From Onthophagus taurus (taxonomy: Eukaryota; Arthropoda; Insecta; Coleoptera; Scarabaeidae): DNA of 64,000 nt. The stretch lies in NCBI RefSeq assembly GCF_036711975.1, contig NC_091967.1:30295501-30359500 (forward strand), in the 5' to 3' direction. Under the pieces are notes generated by a model. It was not told the origin of the DNA. It ran no database searches and was given only the letters and a program-made list of their open reading frames with translations. Each line of letters opens with the position of its first letter. The stretch's first letter is position 1. Of the stretch, positions 33,660 to 43,402 are shown piece by piece. The translations under genes were made by a program, and so were the position numbers.

Positions 33660-35195
33660 AAGTATTTTTATAATTATGAAAAATTCTGAAACAAAATTTT
33701 AATCAACATTGAAAATTAACGAAATAATTGGGTAATTCAATCATTAATAGAACATAAATACTATCAACTTTACCCATTGTCTATTCAAGTTAGTAACATT
33801 TTCGTTGAAATTGTTCCTCAAGGTTATTATTTGGCATTATCTCAATAAGTTATATCTTTGATCTAACGAAACATGTAAATTAATACGTATATGTAAATGA
33901 ATATTATAATTGGTAATAACGAAAGTAAAATAACTGAAAATTGTAATAAAAAGCTAAGAAACAAAAATGTAACTTTTGTTCCTCACTCAAGGCCCCTCAC
34001 TTTCGAGGTCGATATCTTTGCAACCGCTGGATAAAAAACAAAAATTACGTTAAAATTTGTTTAATTACTAAACATGCGTGAATTTAAAAATTTTCGGCTC
34101 CACTGTTTTCTTCTTATCGCGAGGTAAATGAAAAAAGTACCCGATTTTTGAGGGTCCCGGCAACTTTATCCACTTTGCGATTTTTTTTTTCTCAAATTTA
34201 AACTGGTGGTAGAATGATGTGTTCTTAATGAGTGTCATGATTTAGCTTTTCGATATTCCCTATAGTTTCGCTTGCTATTGCCTAGCAAGTTTCCTTTAAT
34301 TAATGATAACTATGTCATATAGTAGTTTTCCTGATATTTAGAATTTTAAGAAGAATTTGTAATAAAATATCCCATTATTGTAGATAATTTTTCTTCTTTC
34401 TTTTTTTGTTTGTCTCTCAATTGTAAATCAGTACTTTAATTAGTAATGCAATATTACTAATAATAATGACAACAGTTAGTTACGTAACTAGATATGAGAA
34501 CATTAATTTTGTCTGACGAACGTAGTATTTTCCAACACGAACGAGTGAAGCGGGTGAGTTTTGCAAATTACGTGAGTTAAACAAAATTAGTAAATTGCGT
34601 TACGTAATGAAACCAGTGCGGTAATGAACTTCATTACGTAACTCAAATCACCTCAAATGAGTGCGGTAATGATGACTTATCCAAGCAGTCGTAGATAAAA
34701 TTTAATTTTCATAATGGAATTAGGTAAATTATATCACACATTTTTCTTTAAATTGTAAATATCTCGAAAACTACTAAAATTGGACATATGATATACTTTG
34801 CATAAATTAAAATTAATGCGATGGCAATTCAATCAGCACATAATATACAGGTGCTCCATTTAAAAAGCGTAAGAAGAAGCCATTTGAAAAACATAAAAAT
34901 TTTCAATATTTTATGAACATTGCTGCTAAAAGATATGAAGTAAGTTGCATCTAACGAGAAAAGACACACATGGGTGTGGCTGAGTTGATTGTAACGATTT
35001 GTGTGAAAAAAGTATTGAAACTAAACTTCTTAGTCTAATTCCATGGTCTCATTAATACCAAAATCATAACACATGGCGCTGCGAAGTGTTAGTGAGTCAT
35101 AAGGAAAGAAGAAATAAAGCGACAAGAAGGGGCACGATGAAAACAAAAACCTAAAAGTGAGGTTAGAAAAAAGAAATAAAATAAAATAGAAAAAA
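33660..35195. other. non-coding repeat-like DNA
   Basis: No ORF supported. 34480-34680 is dense in ttacgtaa-type short palindromes and cgaacgagtgaagcgggtgag-like text of unknown origin. From ~34848 acaggtgctccatttaaaaagc may be the end of a TA-flanked repeat. Confidence 0.35.
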
Positions 35196-35211
35196 CGACA
35201 TGACAGACATG

Positions 35212-35378
35212 ATGTTTAAGCGACCGATGGGGATGTCATTTATGGAAAATGTGCCAGAAAACTTTAAAAATTTCCTATAACGTTTGGAAATCTTTTTGAC
35301 GGTATCGGATAAAAATGATAAATCTGATGAAGAAAAATTAGCGATATTGCTGAATTGTATTGGTAAGAACCAATACAA
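35212..35378 (+). pseudogene. Ty3/gypsy gag N-terminal fragment
   Basis: From the ATG at 35212 the frame reads MFKRPMGMSFMENVPENFKN, a stop, then RLEIFLTVSDKNDKSDEEKL and AILLNCIGKNQYN. This is the conserved start of a group of gypsy Gag proteins. It ends where the family B repeat begins (about 35383). One stop codon; the rest of Gag is absent. Confidence 0.7.
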
Positions 35379-35382
35379 TTCT

Positions 35383-36200
35383 CCTGGACCATTCAACCGA
35401 TTTGAATATTTTTGGTCTTGTTTGAAAGAGCATTTTATGCTCTTTTAAGGGGTAAAACCACTGTAGAAATCTAAAATAAAGCGCTTCTTTGTCATTTTGT
35501 TATTAATAGAAGATACAGTTTTAGGAGAATAATACTATATATGTTCTTAAGCATGCATTGAAGAGCACAAAAAAATGTATAATACAGAAATAATACAAAA
35601 TGGCGGGGCTGGAGTCTATCCCGAAAATCGTGTAAAATTGGAGACGTTCTGCTGCACGCGTGTAGGAGTTGTAAGAAAAGTTTTAAAAAATCGTGTTTCG
35701 AGAAAAACGCATTTAAAGTGTTGACATCAGTTTTTGCCCGTGTACACTTTTTTGTCACTCATTGTAATACTAGAAATCACTTCAACTACAAATAATTTGA
35801 GAAAAATCGATTCAAAACACTACACAATAGAACTCGCGTTTTTAGTCTACGAAATATTCACGTCCTTCGTGTACACGTGCTGATGCTATTCTAAGATGAT
35901 TCAAATGCTGTATGTAGTTACGGAGTGTTCCTGATTGGTATATAATCAGTGTAATAATGTAATATTGTGTACAAATTTAAATGTATAAATTTAAATTCTA
36001 CAGTTGTGTTACCCCTTAAAAGATATTTTCAGTAAGACCGTTTGGTTTAAAACAAATAAGCTTGAGGGCGTTATCTACAGCGATTACATATTTTTGTGAT
36101 TTTTGAAAAAAAGTTAAATGGAATGGTATTATTTAAAATTTAATTAAAATTTGCTAAATATTAGTGAAAACCGCATCTCGATATCTCCATCCGTTCTCGA
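35383..36200 (+). repeat. family B repeat copy, interrupted by a TTAA MITE
   Basis: 35383-35448 and 36016-36200 together match 45855-46090 (ctggaccattcaaccgattt, then agatattttcagtaaga and gagggcgttatct(a/g)cagcg). The 567-bp insert between them is absent from the second copy. Confidence 0.8.
35449..36015. mobile_element. 567-bp TTAA-flanked MITE (piggyBac-type)
   Basis: Flanked by TTAA at 35445-35448 and 36016-36019. Terminal inverted repeats GGGGTAAAACCACTGTAG and (reverse complement of the right end) GGGGTAACACAACTGTAG differ at 2 of 18 positions. The paralogous sequence at 45911-45925 has a single TTAA and no insert. No transposase ORF. TTAA duplication is the piggyBac signature. Confidence 0.85.
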
Positions 36201-36392
36201 ATTATAGAAGAAAAAAAAAATTCAAAAACAGATAAAAACTTCTAACTTGCTTTATTGTAATATATAAATCGGAATCAACGTTCTATCATCAGCCGAAAGC
36301 TAATAAGAATTAAAAAATAATAAAAAATATATACTAATATTAAAATAGGACAACAACTTACTGTCAGAGAAACTAATAGGCGAGAAGAGATT
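36201..36392. other. non-coding spacer before 5' LTR
   Basis: AT-rich, with no motif seen. Ends in AGATT, which is repeated after the 3' LTR (45270-45274). Confidence 0.4.
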
Positions 36393-36608
36393 GTTGTGAA
36401 TCAAAATATTAAAAAAAAAACTAATTATAAAAAGTGGGCTACGACTACTGTATTTTTATAATAAAAAAAATGATTAACGAAAAATATAAATAATATGAAA
36501 AAGTCAATATAAGATTGTAATTAATAAAATTGTTAATAAACATTATCGTATTGAAGAAATCGTATAATTTTCTGATAATTAACATCGACGAGAAAAAGAG
36601 TCTTAATA
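36393..36608 (+). repeat. 5' LTR of gypsy element
   Basis: 216 bp starting GTTGTGAATC and ending CTTAATA; nearly identical to 45024-45269 apart from a ~30-bp indel after gtgggct. Preceded by AGATT, the likely 5-bp target duplication. Confidence 0.85.
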
Positions 36609-36610
36609 AC

Positions 36611-36630
36611 TGGTGGCATATCGGTGGGAT
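36611..36630 (+). other. candidate primer-binding site
   Basis: TGGTGGCATATCGGTGGGAT begins 2 bp after the 5' LTR, as expected for a tRNA-primed element. I cannot name the tRNA. Confidence 0.55.
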
Positions 36631-36689
36631 AGTCCGATCAGCACGAATTCCACAACAAGAGAAATTGTATCCTTGTTTCGATGTTGATT

Positions 36690-36912
36690 TGAAGAAAGCG
36701 AAGCTCAAGAAGCGGCAGCAACCGGAAGGAGAAGCAAAGATCACGGGATAACAGCGACCTAAAGGAGAAGCAAAGCTCACGTGACGACAGCAACCGGAAG
36801 GAGAAGCGAAGCTCAAAGGGCAACAACGACCGGAAAGGAAAGCGAAATTTGCAGAACAGCGACTGGACGGAGAAGCGGTGCTCACGGAGCAACAGCAACC
36901 GAAAGCAGAAAC
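36690..36912 (+). repeat. imperfect ~38-bp tandem repeat in the gypsy leader
   Basis: About six copies around the core aaccggaaggagaagc(a/g)aagctca with changes. Both strands give open frames (rich in S, C, R on minus), which I take as artefacts. Confidence 0.7.
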
Positions 36913-37142
36913 GTAGTTCAAATTAGAAAAGATAGAAATTCAACAGGAATTACAAATAGTAAGTAGCATTTGTTTTCACTTGAGATTTTGTGGTCTCATT
37001 GAAAGAGTTTTTATAACAAATAAACAACCAATTGCTATTATTTTGTAAGTTGGATCAGTTTAATCTAACTGTAAAGAAATTGTATTAATTTTACTATTAA
37101 TTGAAATAAAAGGTTACGTTATTAGTCTGTATCAAAAATAAA

Positions 37143-37733
37143 ATGAGTTCTGAGGCTGAATTTAGTATTTTCACGGTGCATGAGTTAAAATATATTTCAC
37201 AGTTATTTGAATTACCTGAAAAGAAAAGAAAATTAGAAATAATTAAGGAAATAATAAATTCTAACTACACTGTAGATGAGGTTAAAATAGAAATAATGAC
37301 TTGGACTGAAAATCCTCAAAAGGGTAGATTAGAAAAGATTGAAATAGAAAAAAAAGAAAAAGAAGAAAAAGAGAGAATTGAAAGATTAGAGATTGCTAAG
37401 TTAGATACTGAAGTAAAACTTGCACAGTTTAGGGTGCAAGGTATTTCTGAGAATTCTAATTTTAGTAATTCTAATATCAATAGTTTTAATATGAATAAGT
37501 ATTTACAACCATTTAAAGATAACGGTGATATGAGTTTATTCCTGATCAACTTTGAACGGGTTTGTATTCAATTAAACTGCGGGAAAGAAACATGTCCACT
37601 GAGATTGACCAGTGTATTGTCACCGGCCGCAAATGAAGTTGTGGCTAGATTAAGCGAAGAAGATGCGAAGGATTATGATAAAGTTAGAGCCAGTTCAGTA
37701 ATGTGGATAATGTACAAAATGTATTTGCATTAA
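37143..37733 (+). CDS. gypsy Gag, C-terminally truncated
   Basis: 196 residues from the ATG at 37143. The N-terminal part is helical, with YISQLFELPEKKRKLEIIKE. A strongly charged coiled coil (IEIEKKEKEEKERIERLEIA) follows, then the capsid start (YLQPFKDNGDMSLFLINFER, NCGKETCPLRLTSVLSPAAN). After KDYDKVRAS the reading runs into unrelated residues and stops, so capsid C-terminus, zinc knuckle and protease appear deleted. It overlaps the pol ORF by 31 bp in a different frame, which in an intact element would be a frameshift site but here is probably the scar of the deletion. It lies just downstream of the repeat-rich leader. Confidence 0.8.
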   Translation: MSSEAEFSIFTVHELKYISQLFELPEKKRKLEIIKEIINSNYTVDEVKIEIMTWTENPQKGRLEKIEIEKKEKEEKERIERLEIAKLDTEVKLAQFRVQGISENSNFSNSNINSFNMNKYLQPFKDNGDMSLFLINFERVCIQLNCGKETCPLRLTSVLSPAANEVVARLSEEDAKDYDKVRASSVMWIMYKMYLH

Positions 37734-39250
37734 ACCGATCAAAAAAATTAAAATTAGAACAACAAAGTATTCCAGTAGAACAAAATCAGAAAAATGAAAA
37801 GCATAAAGAATTAAGAGAACAGGAAAATAAAGTAAATGAAAAGGATAAACAAAAGAAGGAAGAAAGTGTTTTAGAAGAAATGTTGATAATTCCTAAAGGA
37901 AAAACTGATTATGATGATATAACAAAGTTAAATCCTAATAAACTGAGGTTGTTGCAGGGAGGAGACCCTACGTTGAAAGAATACTATGATAAAGCAGAGA
38001 TTAAAGAGGACAAAAATGGTGTTAAATTTAAAATCTTAAATGGAATATTGCACCGAAGATTTGTAGACAAATTAGGAAGACACTATGAACAAGTAGTGGT
38101 ACCAACAAGTCTACGAGGGAAGATAATGGATATTGCGCATGATAATATGTGGATGGGCCATTTAGGATGTAAAAAGACGGTTGCAAGAATAAAACAAAAT
38201 TACTGGTGGAGACAACTAAATAAAGATGTCAAGAATAAAATAAAATATTGTAACGTATGTATGCGTGTAGGGAAAAGCACAGACAAAGTAAAAGCGCCTA
38301 TGTGCCGAGTTCCAATTATAACAGAACCGTACAAGAAAGTAAATGTAGATATTGTCGGACCTTTGACTAAAACGGAAAAGGGAAATAGGTACATACTTAC
38401 CTTGATGTGCTGTGCAACTAAATTTCCGGATGCAATACCACTACAAGTAGCTGACTCAGAATCAGTGGTAAAAGGATTATTGAGCATATTTTCTAGAGTT
38501 GGTTTCCCTTCAGAGATACAGACAGATTTGGGGAGAGTGTTTGTTAGCAACCTAACTACGGAATTTTTGGAACAAAGTGGTATTAAAATAATCCACAGCT
38601 CTGCATACCATCCTCAGTTAAATGCAGTAGAGAGATTTCATGGAGTGTTTAAAAGAATACTCAGAGCTTTGAGTTACGAACATGGAAAAGAGTGGGACGA
38701 GTACATTGATCAAGCATTATTTGCCGTAAGAAGTGCGCCACATGCGGCACATGGTTTCAGTCCTGCGGAGTTATGTTATGGAAGGCAAATTAGATCTCCA
38801 TTAAGTATGTTAAAAGCCTTATGGAATGGCAGAGATACTAATGAACCAGTAGTTAGTTATGTATTGAAATTACTTGAACGATTGAAAAACATGCAAGAAA
38901 TTGTAGAAATTAGTATGAAAGAAGCACAGAATAAATCAAAGAAATATTATGATAAAAAAGCAAAGGAAATTATTTACAAAGAAGGGGATCAAGTGATGAT
39001 ATATCAGCCAGCTAGAACGAATAAATTACAAATGCAATGGGAAGGTCCAAAGAAAGTAGTAAGGAAAATATCAGATACCAATTACATATTAGAAGAACTA
39101 ACTGGAAGAAGAAAGCAAACCCTTATACATGTAAATTTATTGAAACCTTATTATGAAAAACCTGAAATAGTTGCGATGTACGTAACATCTTCGGGGGAAG
39201 AAGAAACAGAAATGAATATATATAAATTGGAAAAGAAAGAGGAAGCAACT
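37703..39250 (+). CDS. gypsy Pol part 1: integrase with GPY/F module
   Basis: An open ~516-codon stretch before the LINE insertion point. A K/E-rich linker comes first. Then the zinc-binding H-H-C-C region (HDNMWMGHLGCKKTVARIKQ, YWWRQLNKDVK, CNVCMRVGK) and the DDE core with VNVDIVGPLTKTEKGNRYIL (first D), QTDLGRVFVS (second D) and HPQLNAVERFHGVFK (glutamate). The GPY/F-type end is WEGPKKVVRKISDTNYILEE and LIHVNLLKPYY. The enzyme would insert element cDNA into the genome. The domains look intact. It is unusual in preceding RT. The ATG at 37703 is the first in frame but may not be the natural start. Confidence 0.85.
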
Positions 39251-39333
39251 TATGAGAGTCGCGTGAATGCCGTCGTCCAAGTAGTAACACAACTTTTCGG
39301 CTGCGTGTTATTTAGTGTTTATTATTGTTAAAA

Positions 39334-40017
39334 ATGCGTTTCACGGATGAAAATTTACGAGAGCTTAAGGTTTTATTTAGCGAATCAATTGGTGACTTAG
39401 TAGAAAACGAGACTTTTATGTGCAAAGTTATAAGCGTTGTGAAGGAACATTTTGTGGCGGAAATTGAGTCACTCAAACAACAAAACGAGGACTTACAAAG
39501 GGAGAACCAGTTATTGAACAAAAAAATAGATGGTCTCGAGCAATACTCGCGCCGTAACAATATTCGAATATTTGGACTTGACGAGGAAAAGGAGGAAAAT
39601 GTTGAACAAAAAGTTCTAGCGACCTTAAAAGATAATATGGGGATTTCGGTTCTTGCGGAGCAGATTGATCGCTGTCATCGCGTCGGAGCTCGGAAGAAGA
39701 ATGGTAAACATCCTCGTCCTGTCATAATGAAGTTCCTAAGTTATAAAACTAAAGAAGAAATTCTTAAAAATCGCAATAAGTTGAAAGCGGCGAAAACGTT
39801 AAAAATAGGAATTCAAGAGGACCTTACAGCTAGTAATTATAAATTATTTAAGGAAGCTTGTAAAAAATTCGGAAATAGGCAATGTTGGACGAGGGATGGA
39901 AGAATATTCGCTAGGAATAATGATACAAAACTTATAATTAGGGACATCAGCGATCTAGATGTAGAGAAGAATAACAAGGTTTCTTTAATTGATGCTTCTT
40001 TTTCTCTATCGCAATAA
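39334..40017 (+). CDS. LINE ORF1 RNA-binding protein
   Basis: 227 residues from the ATG at 39334. An N-terminal acidic helix and a leucine-rich coiled coil (VAEIESLKQQNEDLQRENQL) lead into LEQYSRRNNIRIFGLDEE, a hallmark of ORF1 proteins with an RRM-like fold. Next come DRCHRVGARKKNGKHPRPVI, KFLSYKTKEEIL and a C-terminal CWTRDGRIFARNN block. Known relatives coat element RNA and act as chaperones. No zinc knuckle is visible. The stop is followed by a TA-rich spacer before ORF2, so ORF2 translation would need reinitiation or internal entry. Confidence 0.85.
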   Translation: MRFTDENLRELKVLFSESIGDLVENETFMCKVISVVKEHFVAEIESLKQQNEDLQRENQLLNKKIDGLEQYSRRNNIRIFGLDEEKEENVEQKVLATLKDNMGISVLAEQIDRCHRVGARKKNGKHPRPVIMKFLSYKTKEEILKNRNKLKAAKTLKIGIQEDLTASNYKLFKEACKKFGNRQCWTRDGRIFARNNDTKLIIRDISDLDVEKNNKVSLIDASFSLSQ

Positions 40018-40278
40018 TAATCGCATGCTTTTCATTATTATTATTGGTAGTGGCATTTTTATTTTATTTGTTTCATTATTGTTATAATTTTGTTTTTGTT
40101 AGTTTCATTATTCGCATTGTTATAATAATGTTTTGGTTCACACGTAGGCTGAAAGGTGTTCGTAGCATCGGCAGTTTAAACGGACAATTAATTTGCTGGT
40201 TGCTTTGTTAAAATCTTTGTTTTATTTTCTTTATTTGTTTATTATTATTATTGTTTTTTTTTTTTTATATTTAGTTAA

Positions 40279-43089
40279 ATGGTTTTATCTGTTGGCCATT
40301 TAAATGTACGTTCTCTTCTGACCTGCCTTGATGAAGTATCGAATGTACTTTTTCAGAAGAAATACTCGGTGTTGGGATTGACTGAAACGTGGCTTAATGA
40401 TAATGTCAACAACGAACGGCTGTCTATTGACGGTTATACACTTATTAGACGAGATAGAGTATCGATAGGTGGAGGAGTAGCAATGTATATAAGTAAAAAT
40501 TTTAAATTTCGCGTTCTTTCCTCTGGCAATGGTGTGGAGCAGCTTTGGATTTCAATTAATAGTGGAACAAATGATTTGGTTATAGGCGTTGTGTATAGGC
40601 CCCCTAATTGTGATTTTAACTTCTTTGTTTCGGAATTAGAGATTGATTTAAGTGCGATATGCTCTGAGCATGAAATCGTTACTGCTGTGGGCGACTTTAA
40701 TGTTGACCTTATGGCTTGTGGTGGTTCCCGGCCTGCACTACTGCTTGATTTAATGAATTCTTTTGGTCTAACTCAAATAATTCAAACGGCCTCTCGCGTT
40801 ACAGCTTCCTCTTCAACTTTAATTGATTTAATTTTTATATCTGATCTTAATTTGGTTCTTGATAGTGGCGTTAGTTATTTGAATGCATCTGACCATGACT
40901 TGACGTATTGTTTACTAGATGTAAAACGTAAAGAGTCTTGTCCCTATTTGCGAACTTTCAGATCTTATAATAATTTTGATTACGTTCGCTTTCAATCTGA
41001 TTTATTTCAACTACCTTTTTTTAATATATTTGATATAGTGGACATAAATGATAAGGCGGATTATCTTAATACTCTATTAATTGAGTTGATGGATCGGCAT
41101 GTGCCTATGATTACCGCCCGTTTCACTAAACCGCCGGCCCCATGGTTAACTTACACAATTCGAAAAATGCAGCGTCTCAGAGACTCTGCATATGGGTCTT
41201 TTAAGAAAAGTAATAGTCAAGCGACATGGGAATATTACAAGTCCTTGCGTAATTTAACAAATCAAGCGATTCGTAGGGAAAAGCGTGCATATTTTGAGTA
41301 TACTCTTGGAAAGTGTGCTTATCATGGTCGAGAAATGTGGAACTTTCTAAGGCATGTAAATGTAGCTCCAAAGCGAAAAACAATAATTCCTGATTGTTTA
41401 AAAGATCCGCAACAAATTAATGATTTCTTTGTAGACTCTATTCCTGCAATGCCAATGAGTCGGGAGTTGTATGACTTTTACATTTCCAACCCACTTAATA
41501 ACAATTCATTCAAGTTTCGTGAGGTTAGTGAAGACTATGTGTTTCAGATTATTTCATCTCTTCGAAAAAACTGTGCGGGCGTTGATGGTCTAAACATTTC
41601 ATTTGTTCAATTGTGCTCCCCGCATATAGTACCATATCTTGCTCATTTAATAAATGCTTGTCTTGCAGAAACTGTCTTCCCTGCATGCTGGAAACGATCT
41701 TTGGTTAAACCATTACCAAAAAAGTCAAATGTTACAGAGCTTGGTCACTTAAGACCAATAAGTATTCTGCCTGTTTTGGGAAAGTTGGCTGAAAGAGTTA
41801 TTGAAGCGCAGCTGAAGGAATATGTTAATGTTTGCAATATTCTGCCCAGCGTACAATCAGGTTTTAGAAAAGGTCATGGATGTGCGACAGCATTGCTCAG
41901 CATAGTCGACGATGTGTTGCGGGCATCTGATGAAGGTAAAATGACCTTACTCTGCTTGCTCGATTATAGTAAGGCCTTCGATACTTTGAATCATTCAATA
42001 ATGTTTGCAATTTTGCAACACATTGGTTTAAGTCCTTCAGCTTCGACTTTTATGCTTAGCTATCTCCGTGATCGGGTGCAATGTGTTGAGGTTGATGGAG
42101 TTAGATCTACTTTTTCGGAAGTTGCGTCTGGGGTACCACAGGGATCGCTTCTGGGACCCCTTCTGTACTCTATTTATGTGTCTTCTTTCATAAACTTTTT
42201 GTCTCACTGTAATTGTCACTTTTATGCTGATGACACGCAGCTATACATCTCGTTTTTTCCCCACGAGTTAGACACTGTTTGTGATAGGTTAAATGATGAC
42301 CTTGAACAGTTAAGAGTTTTGTCCCGTAAACATTCTTTACGTTTGAATGCTGCGAAAACAGAATTAATTTTGTTTGGTTCTAAAAAAACTAGAAGTAACA
42401 CTTCATTCAGAGAGAGGTTGAGGGTTGTTATTGACGGTCAGTGCATACCACTAAAAACTTGCGTCCGTAGTTTAGGTTTGTTGCTGGATGAGGGGCTCAC
42501 CTTTTCGGAGCACGTTAATAAGTGTACACAGCGATCGTATGCGGCATTAAAAATGATATACGCTTCGCGCTGTTTTCTACCTTTGAGAACTAAAATTTTA
42601 TTATGTGAAACGTTAGTTCTTTCTCATATGAATTTCTGTGATGTTGTTTATGGACCTAATATTTCCGCCAGAGATAGGTGTAAGCTGCAGAGTATACAAA
42701 ATGCCTGCTTGCGGCTAATATACGGTATTAGGAGGCGGCAGCACGTATCACACAAGCTTAAGGTTGTTCCATGGTTAAATATGTGCAATCGGAGACTGCT
42801 TCACTCCGCTTCACTGTTCCACACTGTTGTTGTTGGCGGGAAGCCTGCTTATCTTTACCATAAAATAAAATTTAGGTCTGATGTGCATACATTGAACTTA
42901 AGGTTTAAGGGCAATTTGACTCCTCCACAACATAAACATGAATTTTTTAAAAAGTCGTTTAGTTATCAAATCGCTCACATATACAATGACGTTCCTGTTC
43001 ACGTCAAGACCAGTATGTCTATCCACATCTTTAAGCGAAGATTGAAGGCTTCCATCATGGCGGGTCAGTTGAGTGGCTTGGGGGCCTGA
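40279..43089 (+). CDS. LINE ORF2: endonuclease and reverse transcriptase
   Basis: 936 residues, intact. The N-terminal APE-type endonuclease shows VGHLNVRSL, LGLTETWLND, GVVYRPPN, AVGDFNVDL and NASDHDL near residues 5-215; these are the catalytic N, E, D/N and H positions of the family. The RT starts around residue 430 with LRPISILPVLGKLAERVIE and continues with GFRKGHGCATALL, LLDYSKAFDTLNH, VPQGSLLGPLLYSIYVSS and the catalytic FYADDTQLY. The C-terminal region (CLRLIYGIRRR, LPLRTKILLCE) is shared with the relic at 46340-46768. The protein would nick a target and prime reverse transcription there. Group assignment (CR1/Jockey) is from motif style; clade is not decided. Confidence 0.93.
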   Translation: MVLSVGHLNVRSLLTCLDEVSNVLFQKKYSVLGLTETWLNDNVNNERLSIDGYTLIRRDRVSIGGGVAMYISKNFKFRVLSSGNGVEQLWISINSGTNDLVIGVVYRPPNCDFNFFVSELEIDLSAICSEHEIVTAVGDFNVDLMACGGSRPALLLDLMNSFGLTQIIQTASRVTASSSTLIDLIFISDLNLVLDSGVSYLNASDHDLTYCLLDVKRKESCPYLRTFRSYNNFDYVRFQSDLFQLPFFNIFDIVDINDKADYLNTLLIELMDRHVPMITARFTKPPAPWLTYTIRKMQRLRDSAYGSFKKSNSQATWEYYKSLRNLTNQAIRREKRAYFEYTLGKCAYHGREMWNFLRHVNVAPKRKTIIPDCLKDPQQINDFFVDSIPAMPMSRELYDFYISNPLNNNSFKFREVSEDYVFQIISSLRKNCAGVDGLNISFVQLCSPHIVPYLAHLINACLAETVFPACWKRSLVKPLPKKSNVTELGHLRPISILPVLGKLAERVIEAQLKEYVNVCNILPSVQSGFRKGHGCATALLSIVDDVLRASDEGKMTLLCLLDYSKAFDTLNHSIMFAILQHIGLSPSASTFMLSYLRDRVQCVEVDGVRSTFSEVASGVPQGSLLGPLLYSIYVSSFINFLSHCNCHFYADDTQLYISFFPHELDTVCDRLNDDLEQLRVLSRKHSLRLNAAKTELILFGSKKTRSNTSFRERLRVVIDGQCIPLKTCVRSLGLLLDEGLTFSEHVNKCTQRSYAALKMIYASRCFLPLRTKILLCETLVLSHMNFCDVVYGPNISARDRCKLQSIQNACLRLIYGIRRRQHVSHKLKVVPWLNMCNRRLLHSASLFHTVVVGGKPAYLYHKIKFRSDVHTLNLRFKGNLTPPQHKHEFFKKSFSYQIAHIYNDVPVHVKTSMSIHIFKRRLKASIMAGQLSGLGA

Positions 43090-43402
43090 TAATAAATTCA
43101 ATGGCAGCTGGGTTTGTTATTACTTTGGCAATTTTGTTTTAGTGTAATTTAATTTAATTTTTTTTTTTTTATTGTTTGTTTTTTGTTCCAGTTTTTATTT
43201 TCTTTTGTAATAGGGCTGGGTGGTAGAGCAAATACCACATTTGTGGCAATTTGAACCCAGCACCTTTTTTCTGCCATACATTTACTTTGTTTTATTTTTG
43301 CTTTTTCTTTTTATTGATATAAATATGTATATATATTTTTTCTTTATAATAATGTATTGTATGGTTGAAAATAAAGGATTTATTATTATTATTATTATTA
43401 TA

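Larger units (their letters stand above)
39251..43402 (+). mobile_element. full-length non-LTR retrotransposon (CR1/Jockey-group LINE)
   Basis: About 4.15 kb inserted in the gypsy pol ORF. AACTT is found at both edges (39247-39251 and 43402-43406), a short target duplication. Short 5' leader, ORF1 (39334-40017), 260-bp spacer, ORF2 (40279-43089), 3' UTR, then an (ATT)n tail (about 43379-43400). Both ORFs are open, so this is a recent, possibly active copy. Confidence 0.88.

Noticed and set aside
36445-36921. 158-codon minus ORF with cysteine-rich repeats
   Set aside because: It is the complement of the ~38-bp tandem repeat in the gypsy leader and LTR; no independent support.
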